64,000 nucleotides of DNA from Microcebus murinus (taxonomy: Eukaryota; Chordata; Mammalia; Primates; Cheirogaleidae), in contig NC_134108.1 in assembly GCF_040939455.1 (NCBI RefSeq), positions 83,062,001-83,126,000 of the forward strand, written 5' to 3'. The notes under the pieces are model-generated. The model was not told the DNA's origin and did not search any database. It saw only the letters and a list, made by a program, of their open reading frames with translations. Positions 36,151 to 47,816 of this stretch are shown here, in pieces; the stretch's first letter is position 1, and each line of letters opens with the position of its first letter. Both the position numbers and the translations under genes were made by a program.

Positions 36151-39100
36151 TTTCTCCAAAAGGCGGTCCCTAATTTCTCCACATGTGGTTGGATTGCTCT
36201 TATTCTAAAAAAGCATAGCTGATAAAAAATTACATTTATCCTTGATGCAGCCTCATTTTATCTTCTATACTTGTGGACTAATTTATCTAAAATTAGCTCT
36301 TCTATCTCTAACTTGGGAAGAATTGTGTGGCATTAAGCATAGGTGAGTTACAACTATACATTAAGAAGAATAAATGATAATTGTGAAAATGTATGAGTTT
36401 CTTTAGTCATTTTGATACTCAGACCATTAATATACTCCATGATCTTTCTATTGAGTAGAAGATGTATGAGAATAAAAGTATTCATGAATTTAAGGTGAAA
36501 GCTGGATTTGAGAGATAGCTCCTTCAGACATGATATTGGCAAAGTTGATGTGACTTTCTTTAAGTCATTTGTCTTTCTGAGTCACATATAATGATCCAGG
36601 AATTGGGGATTACAGCAAAATCAATGTTACTTTAAATATTAGTATAATGTACAAAATTTTGTTGTGATTATAACATGAAGCATTGTGATTCTTGACACTG
36701 TTAGTAATTAAATGCAGAGTTTTCACAGATGACATTACTTCCCAGCTAAGGTCATAGACATCCCAGTGATTGGACTTTCTTATCACTTTGAAATGATCTC
36801 TGCTTTTGACTTGATATTAACACACCTTTGCCTTGTCCCTATACACATATGGTTCAAAATATGCAAATTAATAAAAGAATTTAGAGGTGCAGATGTATAT
36901 ATGTTTGTGTGTGTGTATATGTGTGTGTGTGTGTCTATGCATAATTTTTATTTTAAATTCAACTTTCCTGACATCATAACTTTCATATTACCATTGGCAC
37001 ATACTAATTCCTAATACTGGACATTCGGTCCAGAATCACAGCTTGTTGAGTTGGAGGAATTCCCTATAGACTCAGAGTCAGCATAGAAAACTGAATGAGT
37101 TATGGATTTCTTCTTAAGTTCTTGGGCATAGCTTCTGTGAATAAAAGTATTACTTAAACCTGCAACATTTAAGCAGCCCTGCCTCACATCAAGGATGACA
37201 GGGGGTAGATCAAACAAGAATGTCTCCAACAATAACACTACCAGCTGCAATATCTAATTGTAGCCTTCATGTTTTTAAAATGTCTTAGAGAATTATTATT
37301 AAGTTTAATGTCTATGAACTTTTCAATGATTTAATTTGGTAAAAGTGTTGAAAAAGAGTTGGAGATATAGATATCTCAGTTAAGACGTGAGTCAAATTAT
37401 AAAATTTGCTTAGGTCAATCAACCATAAGAAATAAAATGTGAAAGTCTAGACTTGATTGGAGTCAGTGCTTGACTCAAGGGCTATTTTTTTAGTCATTAA
37501 TAATTCCATTTTGTATTCATAGACACCCTGTTGCTCACAGAAAGCTACCATATTTAAAATCTAAAGTTTTAAGCTTCAGTAACTTTTAACACATTTCTCT
37601 ATTAGGAAAAAAGTATTTTAAATTTCATATGCACATTGAAGAACATGATTTTTACTTATATGGTACTATTGTTATATCTGCTAAGCACTTTAAGAATATA
37701 AATTAATATTCTTTTTATATATTTTCAGTTAAGTTCTTATTCTCTTAACAGGGAAATAGGGGACTGGAGCAAATTTCTCAGATCAAATCTTATCAGTTTG
37801 GAATTTTCCACATTCTATGGCTAATCTACTCATATATTTTTTCCTAAATTATTTCTTTCTTTACTATTATGTAACTACAACACAGCTGAAGGTATTCTCT
37901 TTGATGATCTTCCTTTGATCAGTTTCCCCCCTAATGTTAATGATTGGAGAAAAAGATACTTCTGAAATAAAAACATTTTTTTCTATTGTAAACACTTGTT
38001 TGCAGATCCCAGTCTATTGTCATAGGAAACAGAATGAATGTTGCTTTGCAAAGTGTACTTCTACCCTAATTTCTAATTTACATTCTGTTGTAAAATTCTT
38101 TCCCTGCTATCTCACTATTCTTGGGTGCTACAGGAACAGGATGTGACTAAGATCCAACTGATTAGCAGGCATTCCAAGTACTTCTGAAAACTCTTAGATA
38201 GGCTGCAAGAAATCTCTAGTTGAAATTCAGCTTCTTTCTTTTTTCACTTACACCAAGAATCTTGAAGGAATGACTGCCAGCAATATGGTTTATTGAATTG
38301 AATGGAAGAAAAATTTTTGAAGACTTTTCTCATGGCTAAGAGATATGTACTTTGACATGTCCTGGAAAGATCTGAAATATCTCCTAGGTGAAAAGTGAGT
38401 TAAAAATAATTTGTGGTCCTGTATATGTTAGAAAATATAGCATTTAATTTTATATCTTGATTGATAGAAGTGCAAGCAAAATGATTTTAGATCCTCTTGG
38501 TGTCTGCACAATTATTATGAAATCAGAGGATGAGAACAATACATAAATGTTTCTGAAGGTTATACCATTAAAAACAGTCTACTGAAGAAGATAACAACAG
38601 AGAATTGCTTAGCATCCTCAAGAAAATTTAAAAATAGGAAATTAAAAATCATAAGAAGGAAATTAACTGATATTAATGGATAGCTATCAGATGTAAGAAA
38701 GTTTTAGGAAAACTAAAGAGGTAAGAAGTGAGCTTATCTTGGAAGTATTAAGAACTAGATTTGATCCTACAAAATCAAATCAGTAGTTAAGATCATCTTC
38801 AAGAATGTTGAAACTAATCCAATAGTGAAAGCAATGTGAGCAAGAATGAACTATATTTGGTACAATATGAAAATACATGATTTTGGAAGTTGCATGTACC
38901 TATGGAAGAAATTAATAATAATACAGTTGAAATAAAAAAGAAAAGACTAAGGAAAATATTGAAAGACTAAATCACACAAAATTTTTTATGTGCCTGAATA
39001 TCAAAAAATACTTTATTATAAACCAAACTAAAACTCATACATATGTGACAGGTGTCAGAGAGAAAACACTTTGAATATGCAATGAACTCTTCATGTCCAT

Positions 39101-40592
39101 GGGTTAAATTTTTGGAACATTGTAAGGATAGAGAAAAATTATTATATGTATTATTTTACACACACACAGCACAGTCATTTTATGTGTATGCATGTGTGTG
39201 TATGAAAGAAATATAACAGTCTTATACATTAATTATCTGATTATGATGGATTTATTGGCATTTAAGTTATATTTTTCCCAATTTTCTACAACATAAAAGC
39301 TGAATAAACTGAATAATTTTATAGTCCAAAAAAGAACCACACACAAACCGATGTTATTCTTTTTAAAAGATGAGCATATAGTTAAAGTGAAAAATTTACA
39401 TTAGCAAATTTATAATGGATGTAGAGCAATTTTCTTTAAAGGTCAATCTACTTATTCTTTTTCCTAATTCAATCAAAGCTTGTTGGTATTTAGGTGAGCT
39501 TGACTGTGTAAAGGATATTTTGGAAGAATATGTGTTTTGCCAACCAGTTTTAGCAAAAAGATTTCCCATTCAATATACCAAGCCTGGGACATCCCTAACT
39601 TACAGCCACATGAACCTTCTTCAGCTTTTTACCCCCTCCCCTTCACTTTTACAATCTTCTTCTCTTGTCACTTTACATTCTTACTCTAAACTATGGTTTT
39701 ATAGTCAACTAATTTGCAAGAGAAAATGAATGTTCAGAAAGTTTTCACCCCAAGTACACATTTTAATGAAGTCCAGGCATCTGAAAACTGAAGATATCCA
39801 TTCAATGAAGCTCCAGGCAGGTGTCAGTCAAGATATCTTCATGCTTGATTGTTTTAAGTAGCTCACAGAGCAATAGACAGTACTCCACTGAAAACAAAGA
39901 ATTTGCTGAAATACAGGTGTCACCTTGAAGTGCTAGGGGCAGGCTGTGAATACACTCTCTACATTTTTTTCTGTGTCTGTTTCAAAAATACCACAGCCAC
40001 ACCATTACCCTTGGGAGAGAAAGACCAAAGGCACAATACAGAATTGCTGATTAACTGGAAGCCCAAGGAGACCCAGGAAAGGTACAAGAGACACTGCAGG
40101 CAGCTAAATAAAGATCAGCTGCACCAGTAGCATTTCTCTAGGAATGTTTCCAGTCTTGAAATACTCTTGAACTTGATTATCAAAGTCACTCTCCTCAGAA
40201 ATCTCGTCAAGGCATCTTGGCTACACCTGGATTGTCTATGAATTTTGATGAACACTGAAGAAAAATGAAACAAGTGAGACAAGAATAAAAGCTATGGAGT
40301 TTTGCCCACTTCACACATTTGCCATTCTTTTTAAACAGTGTTTCTTTAAACAGCCCAAAAGCTTTGCAGGAGACATTTGTCTAAGTTTTTGGTTTGTTAC
40401 CCTGTACTTTCATTTTTCATGGGCATTTATTCAGATGATAAAGTCTCTTTTCTCTATTTCTCTCATTTCTGTTACCAGGTAACACTGTTATTACCAGTGG
40501 TAACGGTATGACTTTTTTTCCAGCTTTAAATAGCTTATTTCCTTAGTCCAGAAGGTAGAGATTAGATCTCATGTCTTTGTATCCCCGGAGAG
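36151..40592. other. long stretch without recognised repeats
   Basis: No gene or transposon recognised in about 4.4 kb. A TG/TA microsatellite lies at 36896-36934 and short CA and TG tracts near 39160-39200. Open frames up to about 100 residues (for example 39415-39729) have no family features and start inside AT-rich sequence. Confidence 0.4.
36896..36934. repeat. (TG)n/(TA)n microsatellite
   Basis: 'tgtgtgtgtatatgtgtgtg' with flanking similar units. Confidence 0.9.
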
Positions 40593-40973
40593 CTGCAGTC
40601 CCCAACCCTTGTGCCGAAGACCAGTACCAGTCTGTGGCCTGTTAGGAACTGGGCCACACGGGAGGAGGAGTGACCGGCGGGGCAAGCAAGTGAACCTCCA
40701 TCTGTGTTGACAGTCACTGTGTCCCATCACCCCCAGATGGGACTCTCTACGTACAGGAAAACAAGCTCAAGGCTCACACTGAGTCTGCATTATGGTGAGT
40801 TGTATAATTATTTCATTGTATATTACAATGTAATAATAGAAATCAAATGCACCATGAATGTAATGTGCTTGAATCATCCTGAAACCATTCCCCTCCCCCA
40901 CCCCTTTGCCCATGGAAAAATTGTCTTCTATGAAATCCATCCTTGGTGCCAAAAAGGTTGCAGATCACTGCAG
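40593..40973 (+). mobile_element. MER1 hAT MITE (longest copy here)
   Basis: About 380 bp. Left end 'tgcagtccccaacccttgtg', then 'ccagtctgtggcctgttagg', 'cccatcacccccagatggga', 'gtgagttgtataattatttc', 'aatgtaatgtgcttgaatca' and right end 'aaaaaggttgcagatcactg'. The order matches the MER1B type of Charlie3-derived MITE. Flanking 8-mers no longer match. Confidence 0.93.
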
Positions 40974-41963
40974 TAAAGTGTCTGGTATACAGAGAAGAAA
41001 CAGTTGCTGACTGACTGTTTAAGAAGATGAGGCATATTGATATGCTGCACAAGCACTTGTTATCACAGCACATACCAATGTAAAGGGAAAAACCACTCAG
41101 ATTATTTAAGATGAATATGCATCCCTTCTTTCTTGGATAGAACTTCTAGGTTATACTTTCTTCTGCTTATTTAGTGTTTCTAGAACAACCACATGGTAAC
41201 CATGGGAACACTTTGGGTAGCACCAGTACTGAAGAACTAATGTGCAAACTTAGGGAAGTTCAGATGCCACTTTTATGAGAGCGCCTTTGCTTAATTCTGT
41301 CTCAAGTGTGTTTGTCACAGTCTAGTTCATTCCTTTGTTATAAGAAGTTTCTACTCATTTCAAATTTGTATTCAAATAGTATCAGTATGAATTAAATGTC
41401 AGAAAAAGGTGCAAAGGCTAGAGGTGGTGCTTAGACCATAAAAGTATAATGTTTAAGTGCACATCCAAAAGAAAGTGGGAAGCAGAAGCATGAAATTTTG
41501 CTAACATACCATAAAAAAGAGATTGACAACCCAGTAATGCAATACAACAGCTACACCCAGTGTTCTTGCTGGCTTCTTCCTCCATGGATGGCCAGATTGC
41601 CTTATTCATCACCACCAATAAATATTTATTAGACATCCATTAAGTACCCTATATGTAAATATGGATTCATAACAACATCATATTTTGCCTTGTCTCCTTC
41701 GTAAGTAAATTTTGAAAAGGTCTAGTTAATCTGAATTTTAGAATTACTCCATTGTTAGCCAATTTGTACATTTTTAATTCCTTCTTGATTTATTTAGTAT
41801 AGTGAGTGACCTTTAGATTAAATGAAAAGGAACAGATACAAATATTGAAGAAAAGATACATTTTTCTCCTTTAGATAGGAAGGTAAATAAAATATAATAA
41901 GAGCCACTTCCACATCAATACCTCTTTATAAACCAACTAAAAAAAGGGGATTTTTGTTTGTTT
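40974..41963. other. unannotated sequence
   Basis: No gene or clear repeat. A short L2-like word set ('ccaataaatatttattagac' at 41615) may be an L2 scrap. Confidence 0.4.
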
Positions 41964-41979
41964 AAAATAAATCATATAA

Positions 41980-42295
41980 GGCCGGGCGTGGTGGCTCACG
42001 CCTGTAATCCTAGCACTTTGGGAGGCCGAGGCAGGCGGATTGCTCAAGGTCAGGAGTTCGAAACCAGCCTGAGCGAGACCCTGTCTCTACCAAAAATAGA
42101 AAATAAATTAATTGACCAACTAAAAATATATATACAAAAAATTAGCCGGGCATGGTGGCGCATGCCTGTAGTCCCAGCCACTCGGGAGGCTGAGGCAGGA
42201 GGATCGCTGAGCCCCGGAGATTGAGGTTGCTGTGAGCCAGGCTGATGCCACGGCACTCACTCTACCCTGGGCAACAAAGTGAGACTCTGTCTCAA

Positions 42296-42340
<45 letters not shown>
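41980..42340 (+). mobile_element. young dimeric Alu, strepsirrhine-type
   Basis: Complete Alu starting GGCCGGGCGTGGTGGCTCAC and carrying both arms, the central A-rich linker (about 42091-42140, expanded with 'taaaaatatatatacaaaaa') and a (AAAT)n tail from 42294. It is flanked by a perfect 15-bp target duplication, aaataaatcatataa, at 41965-41979 and 42341-42355. A and B box words of the pol III promoter are visible in the left arm ('gtggctcacgcctgtaat' and 'gttcgaaaccagcctg'). Right-arm diagnostic text 'tgatgccacggcactcactc' is of the lemur/galago kind as I remember it. Few changes from an Alu consensus indicate recent insertion. Part of the duplication cannot be separated from the tail repeat. 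Confidence 0.97.
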
Positions 42341-42346
<6 letters not shown>

Positions 42347-42347
42347 A
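42294..42347. repeat. (AAAT)n microsatellite in the Alu tail
   Basis: About thirteen AAAT units, derived from the oligo-A tail; likely length-variable. Confidence 0.95.
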
Positions 42348-42355
42348 TCATATAA

Positions 42356-44077
42356 AATGGGGCATACTTTTGCTCTTCTAAAGATTGGAAGAATACGAGA
42401 GCATCCACACATAATAAGGGATCTCTAAAAAACCAACTTCTGAGATCACATTAGCACCCGATCTTGTCCCAGCCATATTATATAGGATAATTGAATTGTT
42501 TAATTTGCAACTGGATTGTTTTAGTTGCTCCTTCCATCACTCAGTATTGAATGATACTTAACTCCCGTAAGAATAATTTGAAAAAAAATTCTATCTTTGC
42601 TTTATACTGAGCTGAGCCTTGTTGCTTTATAATGAGTAAATAAACAATCTAGCACTTTAATCAGTGTTGTTATACACCTGAAAACTGCTATGTAAACATG
42701 TCTATGCTCTGCAGCATATACCACTTTCATTTTCTATGGTAAATGTTTTATTAGATTGACATGTGAGAAAAAAACCCCACAAACTATAGACCATTTTCTT
42801 TGAGATGGCACGAACTAGATATTAGCGTTAGTTCTCTGGAATGCTGAAGATCCTATAAGATTGGGATGAACATAATACGCACTGCAAAAGCAAAATTAAA
42901 AAAAAATACGGGATCCTGATACAGTTCTGATTATAGTGGGTGTAGCTTTAGTGATTGTGCCAAAGCAAAATATAGGAAGATATTTTCCTGTGCAGACTAT
43001 TAGGTGATGGAGACTTTTCCCTCTCTTCAGGAAATCCAATTAGTAGGATTGAGCATCATAACTGAATTTAGGCAGTCTTATTTTCAGTATATTATACCAA
43101 ACCAAAATTATGATATTTAAAAATTTTATTATTAATTCAGGGAAAATTGGCAGCAGTGATAAAACTATGATTAAAATGTATTAAATAATACTATTTTGAA
43201 ATGAAGAATAATATCCTGATAATATAATAATGAATAAAATAATTATTATGTATCAACAATGGCTAGCAGTAACATTGTCAAGGGTTAAATTTTGTCATGT
43301 TTACAAGTTCACTTTTTACCATGAAAACTTTTAAAAACTAGCGCACATTAAGTTTTAACCTTGTTTTTTTTCATGATTTAAAAATTTATTCACAGGGCAT
43401 AAAATAGGCAATGATAGCAATATCCCTGGAATATGCCAAGGGAAAATGAAATGAAAATAACAGGTCTGTCATTCAATTAAATAAAACATAAAGCTCAGAA
43501 AATGAATAGATAATTCAATATTTTATTTGAAAAGTACATTGAAATATCATTTATTAAATTATGACTGTAAGAATTTATTCAAAGAATTCCTTTCAGAAAA
43601 ATTATATGGTGGTTTGTTGCATATATACACACACCTTTCTACCAGTGTGATTTGCATTGATTAAAATTCGATATATTTTATGCTTTATGTTATTGACTTT
43701 TTGTAGTTTTGGAGCCAAAGTCCAATTTTATTGAAAATATAATTTTAGGCCAAATGCAGGTGAAATGCACACGCAAACTAGTTTTCATGCCTTCTGGGAT
43801 TTGTGTTTTATTCATGGACAGTCCTCTTATCTACAATCATATAGAGATCATGCCCTTAAAGGAAATATTGACCATATTATCGTTGGTTTATTTCTTAAAT
43901 TAAACATGGAAATTCTTAAAATGAGTAAATAGTTTATCATCCCTTTCTTATATATTATCTAAATTTCCTTATGTATCAATGCAGAATTATAGGATTCTAT
44001 ATGTGGATTCTGACACGAGAAACTAAAATCTCTAAATACTATTTTGTTTTCTATTGTTTTCAGTGGAATTTAGGAAC
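42356..44077. other. unannotated AT-rich sequence
   Basis: No recognised repeat or gene. Confidence 0.4.
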
Positions 44078-44292
44078 AATCTTAGGCTTTAGACTGAGGA
44101 AATCTGGTGTGAGTCCTACCTCTCTAAATAACTTAATAATTTTAGTTAATAACTTTACTGAGCATCAATTTCCTTAAACTTTAATATTGGAATAATAGTA
44201 CCAATCTTTTACCAATGTTATGAAATTTCAGAGATGAAAAAATTATTAAGCCTCTGATACAGCAAGCCTTCAGTAAGTGGTAGCTATTAAAA
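44078..44292 (+). repeat. MIR SINE
   Basis: 'tctggtgtgagtcctacctc', 'gagcatcaatttccttaaac', 'gaataatagtaccaatcttt' and 'cagcaagccttcagtaagtg' follow MIR order in sense direction. Confidence 0.8.
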
Positions 44293-44490
44293 AGAGATCT
44301 TTATTTAGTAAATGCAAAGAAAATGTAATTCTTTAAGTTTTGAAAACATTTTCTAACTCATTACATTCCAAGCTGTCTGTAAAAGTGGTTGTATGAGTCT
44401 GTGAAGCAGTGTAGTTGCCTAAATGGCATTAATGAACCCAGAAATGTAAATGGCTTCATTATAAATTCTCAAAGCATATAAATAAATCTA

Positions 44491-44491
44491 T

Positions 44492-44522
<31 letters not shown>

Positions 44523-44575
44523 CACACACACATATACACATCTTTGTATGTATATATATATATATTTTTTTTTCC
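44491..44575. repeat. (CA)n(TA)n compound microsatellite
   Basis: CA dinucleotides (44493-44511), TA, CA again, then (TA)n and a T run. Confidence 0.93.
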
Positions 44576-45747
44576 CCAAATATCTGTGTTTTCAGAATTT
44601 TAACACCTGGACAGGCAATAAAAACAGAGATGGAGGCCAAACTCCAAACTCCAACTGAAAGCCCTGGGGCCATCTTACAGATAGGTGAGAACTTGAAGTG
44701 TGAGGATGAGCTCTCCCTGCATTAGCTCTTAGCCTCCTCATATCAGACGAGACATATTAGAAGAGAAGGGCAAGTAGGAGCCTAGAGAGTGAAAATCCAT
44801 ACCCACCCAAACTGCATTTGTTTCCCAAAGACCCCAAGAAAGAAACAGATTCAATGCAGCATACGCTAGACCATACAGGCTCCTGTCCTTGGTAGAATGA
44901 ATATAAGGTTGAGGAGTAGGTGCTCTGATTGTTCATAATTCACAGACAAATGGGATTTCTTTTATAGTAAAAATAGTAGTGAAAACATCAAGAACACTGT
45001 AAATGTATTTGAGACATGATTTCTTAACAACAGTAGTCATGCCTGGGGGATTTAAAGACATCTATGACTTACAATCTCAAAATTTTAGTTTTCATTAACT
45101 GGATTGAAGAATCAAACCTTCTTCTAACTTGCCTTTCTGGATACTTCCTAGTAAGTTCTAAACTTAGTAGACCATCACTTCATGTTGTAAATTTACTCCA
45201 TTTGTGTTAATGAATTCTTCCTTACCACAGTAATTTATTAATTATTAACAACCTTATTGATTTACATTGTTTTTACCTCGAGAGCCCATGCCACCAATAA
45301 CACCTTTAACATTCAAAACACATATACTTATCTAAGGACTATGAAGATGGAAAATAATTCTAAACAGATTTGAGACTCCAAATTTCCACTCCACGCTTAT
45401 TCATCATTGATCTTGTCCATTCATGGCTCACTTGTCTTTAAATATCTTACACAAATAGACTTGGCTTGGCCCTACTTTTGTATTATTCTTTAAGCTACTA
45501 TTAAAGCAGCTCTAACCCCTTTCCCCTCTCCATGTGTTTCATTTCCCCTTGAATCTAAAATGAAAGTAAAACATTGTTCAATGCCTTTATTCTAGTTCTG
45601 GGCAAAAAGTGAGGGATCAGTAGATTCTTATTAATAGATGGCCTTGTTCCTCACTGAGTGATCTATTCTTTTTCTCAACAGTGGTGTCTATAAATTTCTA
45701 CTAAAAAATTCTTACCCCTTTTCCTTCCTTCATTTTGTTCTTAGAAG

Positions 45748-45769
45748 AAAAAAAAAAAAAAAAAAAAAA
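45748..45769. repeat. poly-A run
   Basis: About 22 A residues between CTTC-rich flanks; no retrotransposed body could be identified. Confidence 0.9.
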
Positions 45770-46271
45770 CCTTCCTTCCTTTTTCCCTGTATAGGTAGAA
45801 AATAATCATGTGATATAAGAAGTTTAAATAAAATGTTGAACTTTGAAAACAATCATAAATGAAAATTTAACTATGAAACTTGTCTGTTGGGAATTTATTA
45901 ATTTAAATTTCTTTTGGAATTGTTGGTGGAAAAATAGAGAGCATTAGTTTTCACCATAATAGTATGTATAGAAACCATTCCAGAATATATACTATGAACC
46001 TGCTTCAGAAATCCTCTTAGATTAGTAAGTTTCCTTGAGAAAAAGCCCTTAGAAAAAACTTAGGAATAGACTATTAGAACTTTATGAATAAATGTCAACA
46101 AAACATAAGCAATTCCATTAGTGGCTTTTTGTTACTTCACTGAGAGGCAAAAAAAGGTACTGCTTGATTCTGGTACAAAAAGGAAAGGGAAGAAAGAGTG
46201 ACACCAAAGAGACTCTATGTGGGTAGTGCTTATGTGACATGAAGGTTCAAAATAAAAGGTGCCGGTTGTGT

Positions 46272-46470
46272 GGACAGGGGATTTTTTTGTTTGTTTGTTT
46301 GATTAACAATGAATTTTAATAGTGTATATATGAAGCTAAAAAAAAACACAAAAAAAGTATGTAACGCTTTACGAATTCTTATGTCATCCTTGCGCAGGGG
46401 CCCTGCTAATCTTCTCTGTATTGTTCCAATTTTAGTATATGCGCTGTGGAAGTGAGCACAGGACAGGGGA
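46272..46470 (-). pseudogene. U6 snRNA retro-chimera with target-site duplication
   Basis: A U6 copy joined at its 3' end to unrelated sequence and bounded by a perfect 10-bp duplication, ggacagggga (46272-46281 and 46461-46470). On the minus strand: full U6 (46459 to about 46353), its T tract, a second A/T-rich joint, then about 55 nt containing ATTAAA near 46320 and an A-rich tail (AAAC repeats, 46301-46282). This matches the known class of L1-made U6 chimeras, where the reverse transcriptase switches template from a polyadenylated RNA to U6. The 3' partner is not recognised. Confidence 0.9.
46353..46459 (-). ncRNA. U6 spliceosomal RNA pseudogene, full length
   Basis: About 107 nt aligned from the 5' GTGCTC to the terminal T tract of U6. 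The ATACAGAGAAGATTAGCA block with the ACAGAGA box and AGC triad is intact, as is CCCCTGCGCAAGGATGACA. Changes include CACTTCCACAGC for the normal 5' stem-loop, CAGGGCC for CATGGCC, and several in the 3' part near the 'attcgtaaagcg' block. Upstream (beyond 46460) there is no TATA box at the expected -25 and no evident proximal element, so it is a processed pseudogene and not a working pol III gene. Confidence 0.95.
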
Positions 46471-46489
46471 CATTCTAAGAATGAATTTA

Positions 46490-46690
46490 GACTAGGTGCA
46501 GTGATTCGCACTCATTATACTAGTACTTTGGGAGGCTGAGGCAAGAGGATAGCTTGAGGCCAGGAGTTTGAGACTAGCCTGAGACCCTGTCTCTACAAAA
46601 AATGGCAAAAAAAATTAGCTGTGCTGTCGTCACAGCTACTCAGGAGGCTGAGGCAGAAACATGGCTTGGGCCCAAGAGTTAGAGGTTGCA
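46490..46690 (+). mobile_element. older Alu, left portion (split by L1)
   Basis: Starts 'gactaggtgcagtgattcgc', a decayed GGCCGGGCGCGGTGGCTCAC; continues with 'actttgggaggctgaggcaa', 'ccaggagtttgagactagcc', the A-rich linker near 46602-46614 and the right arm up to 'gagttagaggttgca' where an L1 interrupts. It resumes at 47182. Many changes relative to the young Alu at 42 kb. Confidence 0.92.
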
Positions 46691-47180
46691 ATGTTTATAG
46701 CAGTGCAATTCCTAATCATAAAGATGGGGAAACAACCCAAGTGCCCATCAATACATGATTGGATTAATAAAATGTGGTATATGTATACCATGGAGTATTG
46801 CTCAGCCATAAAAAATGGTGAACCTTTTGTAACAACCTGGATGCAACTGGAGACCATCCTCCTGAGTGAAGTATTGCACGAAAGGAAAAACAAACATCAC
46901 ATGTACTCACCATTAAATTGGAACTAAATGACCAACACTCATATGTACATATAGTAGTAAAATTCAGTGGAAATCAAGCAGGTGGGAGGGGACACGAGAG
47001 GATGGGTAAATTCTTACCTAATGGGCACAATGCATGCTATATGAGTGATGTACACACTTATAACCGTGACTTAAATGGTAAAAAAGTAATTCCTGTAGCC
47101 AAAACGTTTGTGCCCTTGTAATATTCTGAAATACAATACACTACAATACAATGCAATACAATATAATGTAATACAATAAT
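46691..47180 (+). mobile_element. L1 3' end inserted into an Alu
   Basis: 5'-truncated L1 of about 490 bp: 'gaaacaacccaagtgcccat', 'taccatggagtattgctcag', 'gaaatcaagcaggtgggagg', 'gccaaaacgtttgtgccctt', then an (ATACA)n tail (47136-47180). The Alu words on both sides duplicate: gttagaggttgca (46678-46690) and atttgaggttata (47182-47194), a decayed target duplication inside the Alu right arm. An 88-residue open frame here (46661-46927) is the ORF2 C-terminus and is not functional alone. Confidence 0.93.
47136..47180. repeat. (ATACA)n microsatellite from an L1 tail
   Basis: Pentamer repeat with variants (ATACA, ATGCA, ATATA) directly at the L1 3' terminus; it grew from the tail. Confidence 0.88.
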
Positions 47181-47181
47181 A

Positions 47182-47272
47182 ATTTGAGGTTATAGTGAGC
47201 CATGATGATGTTACTGTACTCTAGCCTGGGCAACAGAGCAAGATTGTCTCAAAACAACAACAACAACAATGA
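47182..47272 (+). mobile_element. older Alu, right portion
   Basis: 'gaggttatagtgagccatga', 'ctgtactctagcctgggcaa' and 'cagagcaagattgtctcaaa' complete the right arm begun before 46690; tail is (AAC)n. Confidence 0.92.
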
Positions 47273-47606
47273 CAACTTGTAAATTACTTTTTATCGATAT
47301 TTATGAGCAAAGGCTAATTTTTTCATTTGTCTTTGTCATCTGATTTATTTCATCAGTGTTTAGTAGTTCTTATTGTAGAGATCATTCATGTCCTTAGTTA
47401 AATATATTCCTGGGTATTTTATTTTCTTTGTAAATATTGTAAATGGTATTGAGTCTTCAATTTTACTCTCAGAGCTTGATTGTTATTAGTATACAGAAAT
47501 TCTACTGATTTGGGTACATTGATTTTGTAAGCTGAGACTTCGCTGAATTTATTTATGAAATCTAGGAGTCTTTTGGTGGTGTCTTTAGGGTTTTCTAGGT
47601 ACTACA

Positions 47607-47816
47607 TCATATCATCAGTGAACAGGGATAGTTTGGCCTACTCTTTACTGATTTGAAGATACTTGGCTTATGCATTTTTATCCACTTAGCCAGTCTATGT
47701 TTCTTCAAAGAACAATTCAAGCCATTCACATTTATTGAGAGTGTTGATATTCGAGGTAGATTTCTGTTCATATTGTTGGGTAAACTCTTATTGTTTTGTT
47801 TTGCCTCTGAAGCCAT
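47607..47816 (-). pseudogene. L1 ORF2 N-terminus fused to late RT sequence
   Basis: Minus frame reads 'ISTLSINVNGLNCSLKKHR' and 'LAKWIKMHKPSIF', the start of an L1 ORF2 endonuclease, and then runs into RT-derived 'SRPNYPCSLMI' at the internal junction. It is a by-product of the rearrangement; the catalytic residues that should follow are absent. Confidence 0.85.

Larger units (their letters stand above)
44293..46271. other. unannotated sequence
   Basis: No gene or named repeat, apart from the compound microsatellite at 44491-44575 and an A run at 45748-45769. The part 44.58-44.93 kb is richer in GC but shows no recognisable exon. Confidence 0.4.

Noticed and set aside
41958..42224. 88-codon open frame over the Alu
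   Set aside because: Known type of Alu-derived frame; it follows from the young, little-mutated SINE and not from an exon.
45748..45769. Poly-A run as the tail of a processed pseudogene
   Set aside because: No gene-like body or target duplication was found upstream; flanks are CTTC-rich simple sequence.
46353..46459. Functional U6 snRNA gene
   Set aside because: Substitutions in the 5' stem-loop and 3' part, no TATA box near -25 or proximal element, a fused 3' sequence with A tail, and a flanking duplication all indicate a retro-pseudogene.
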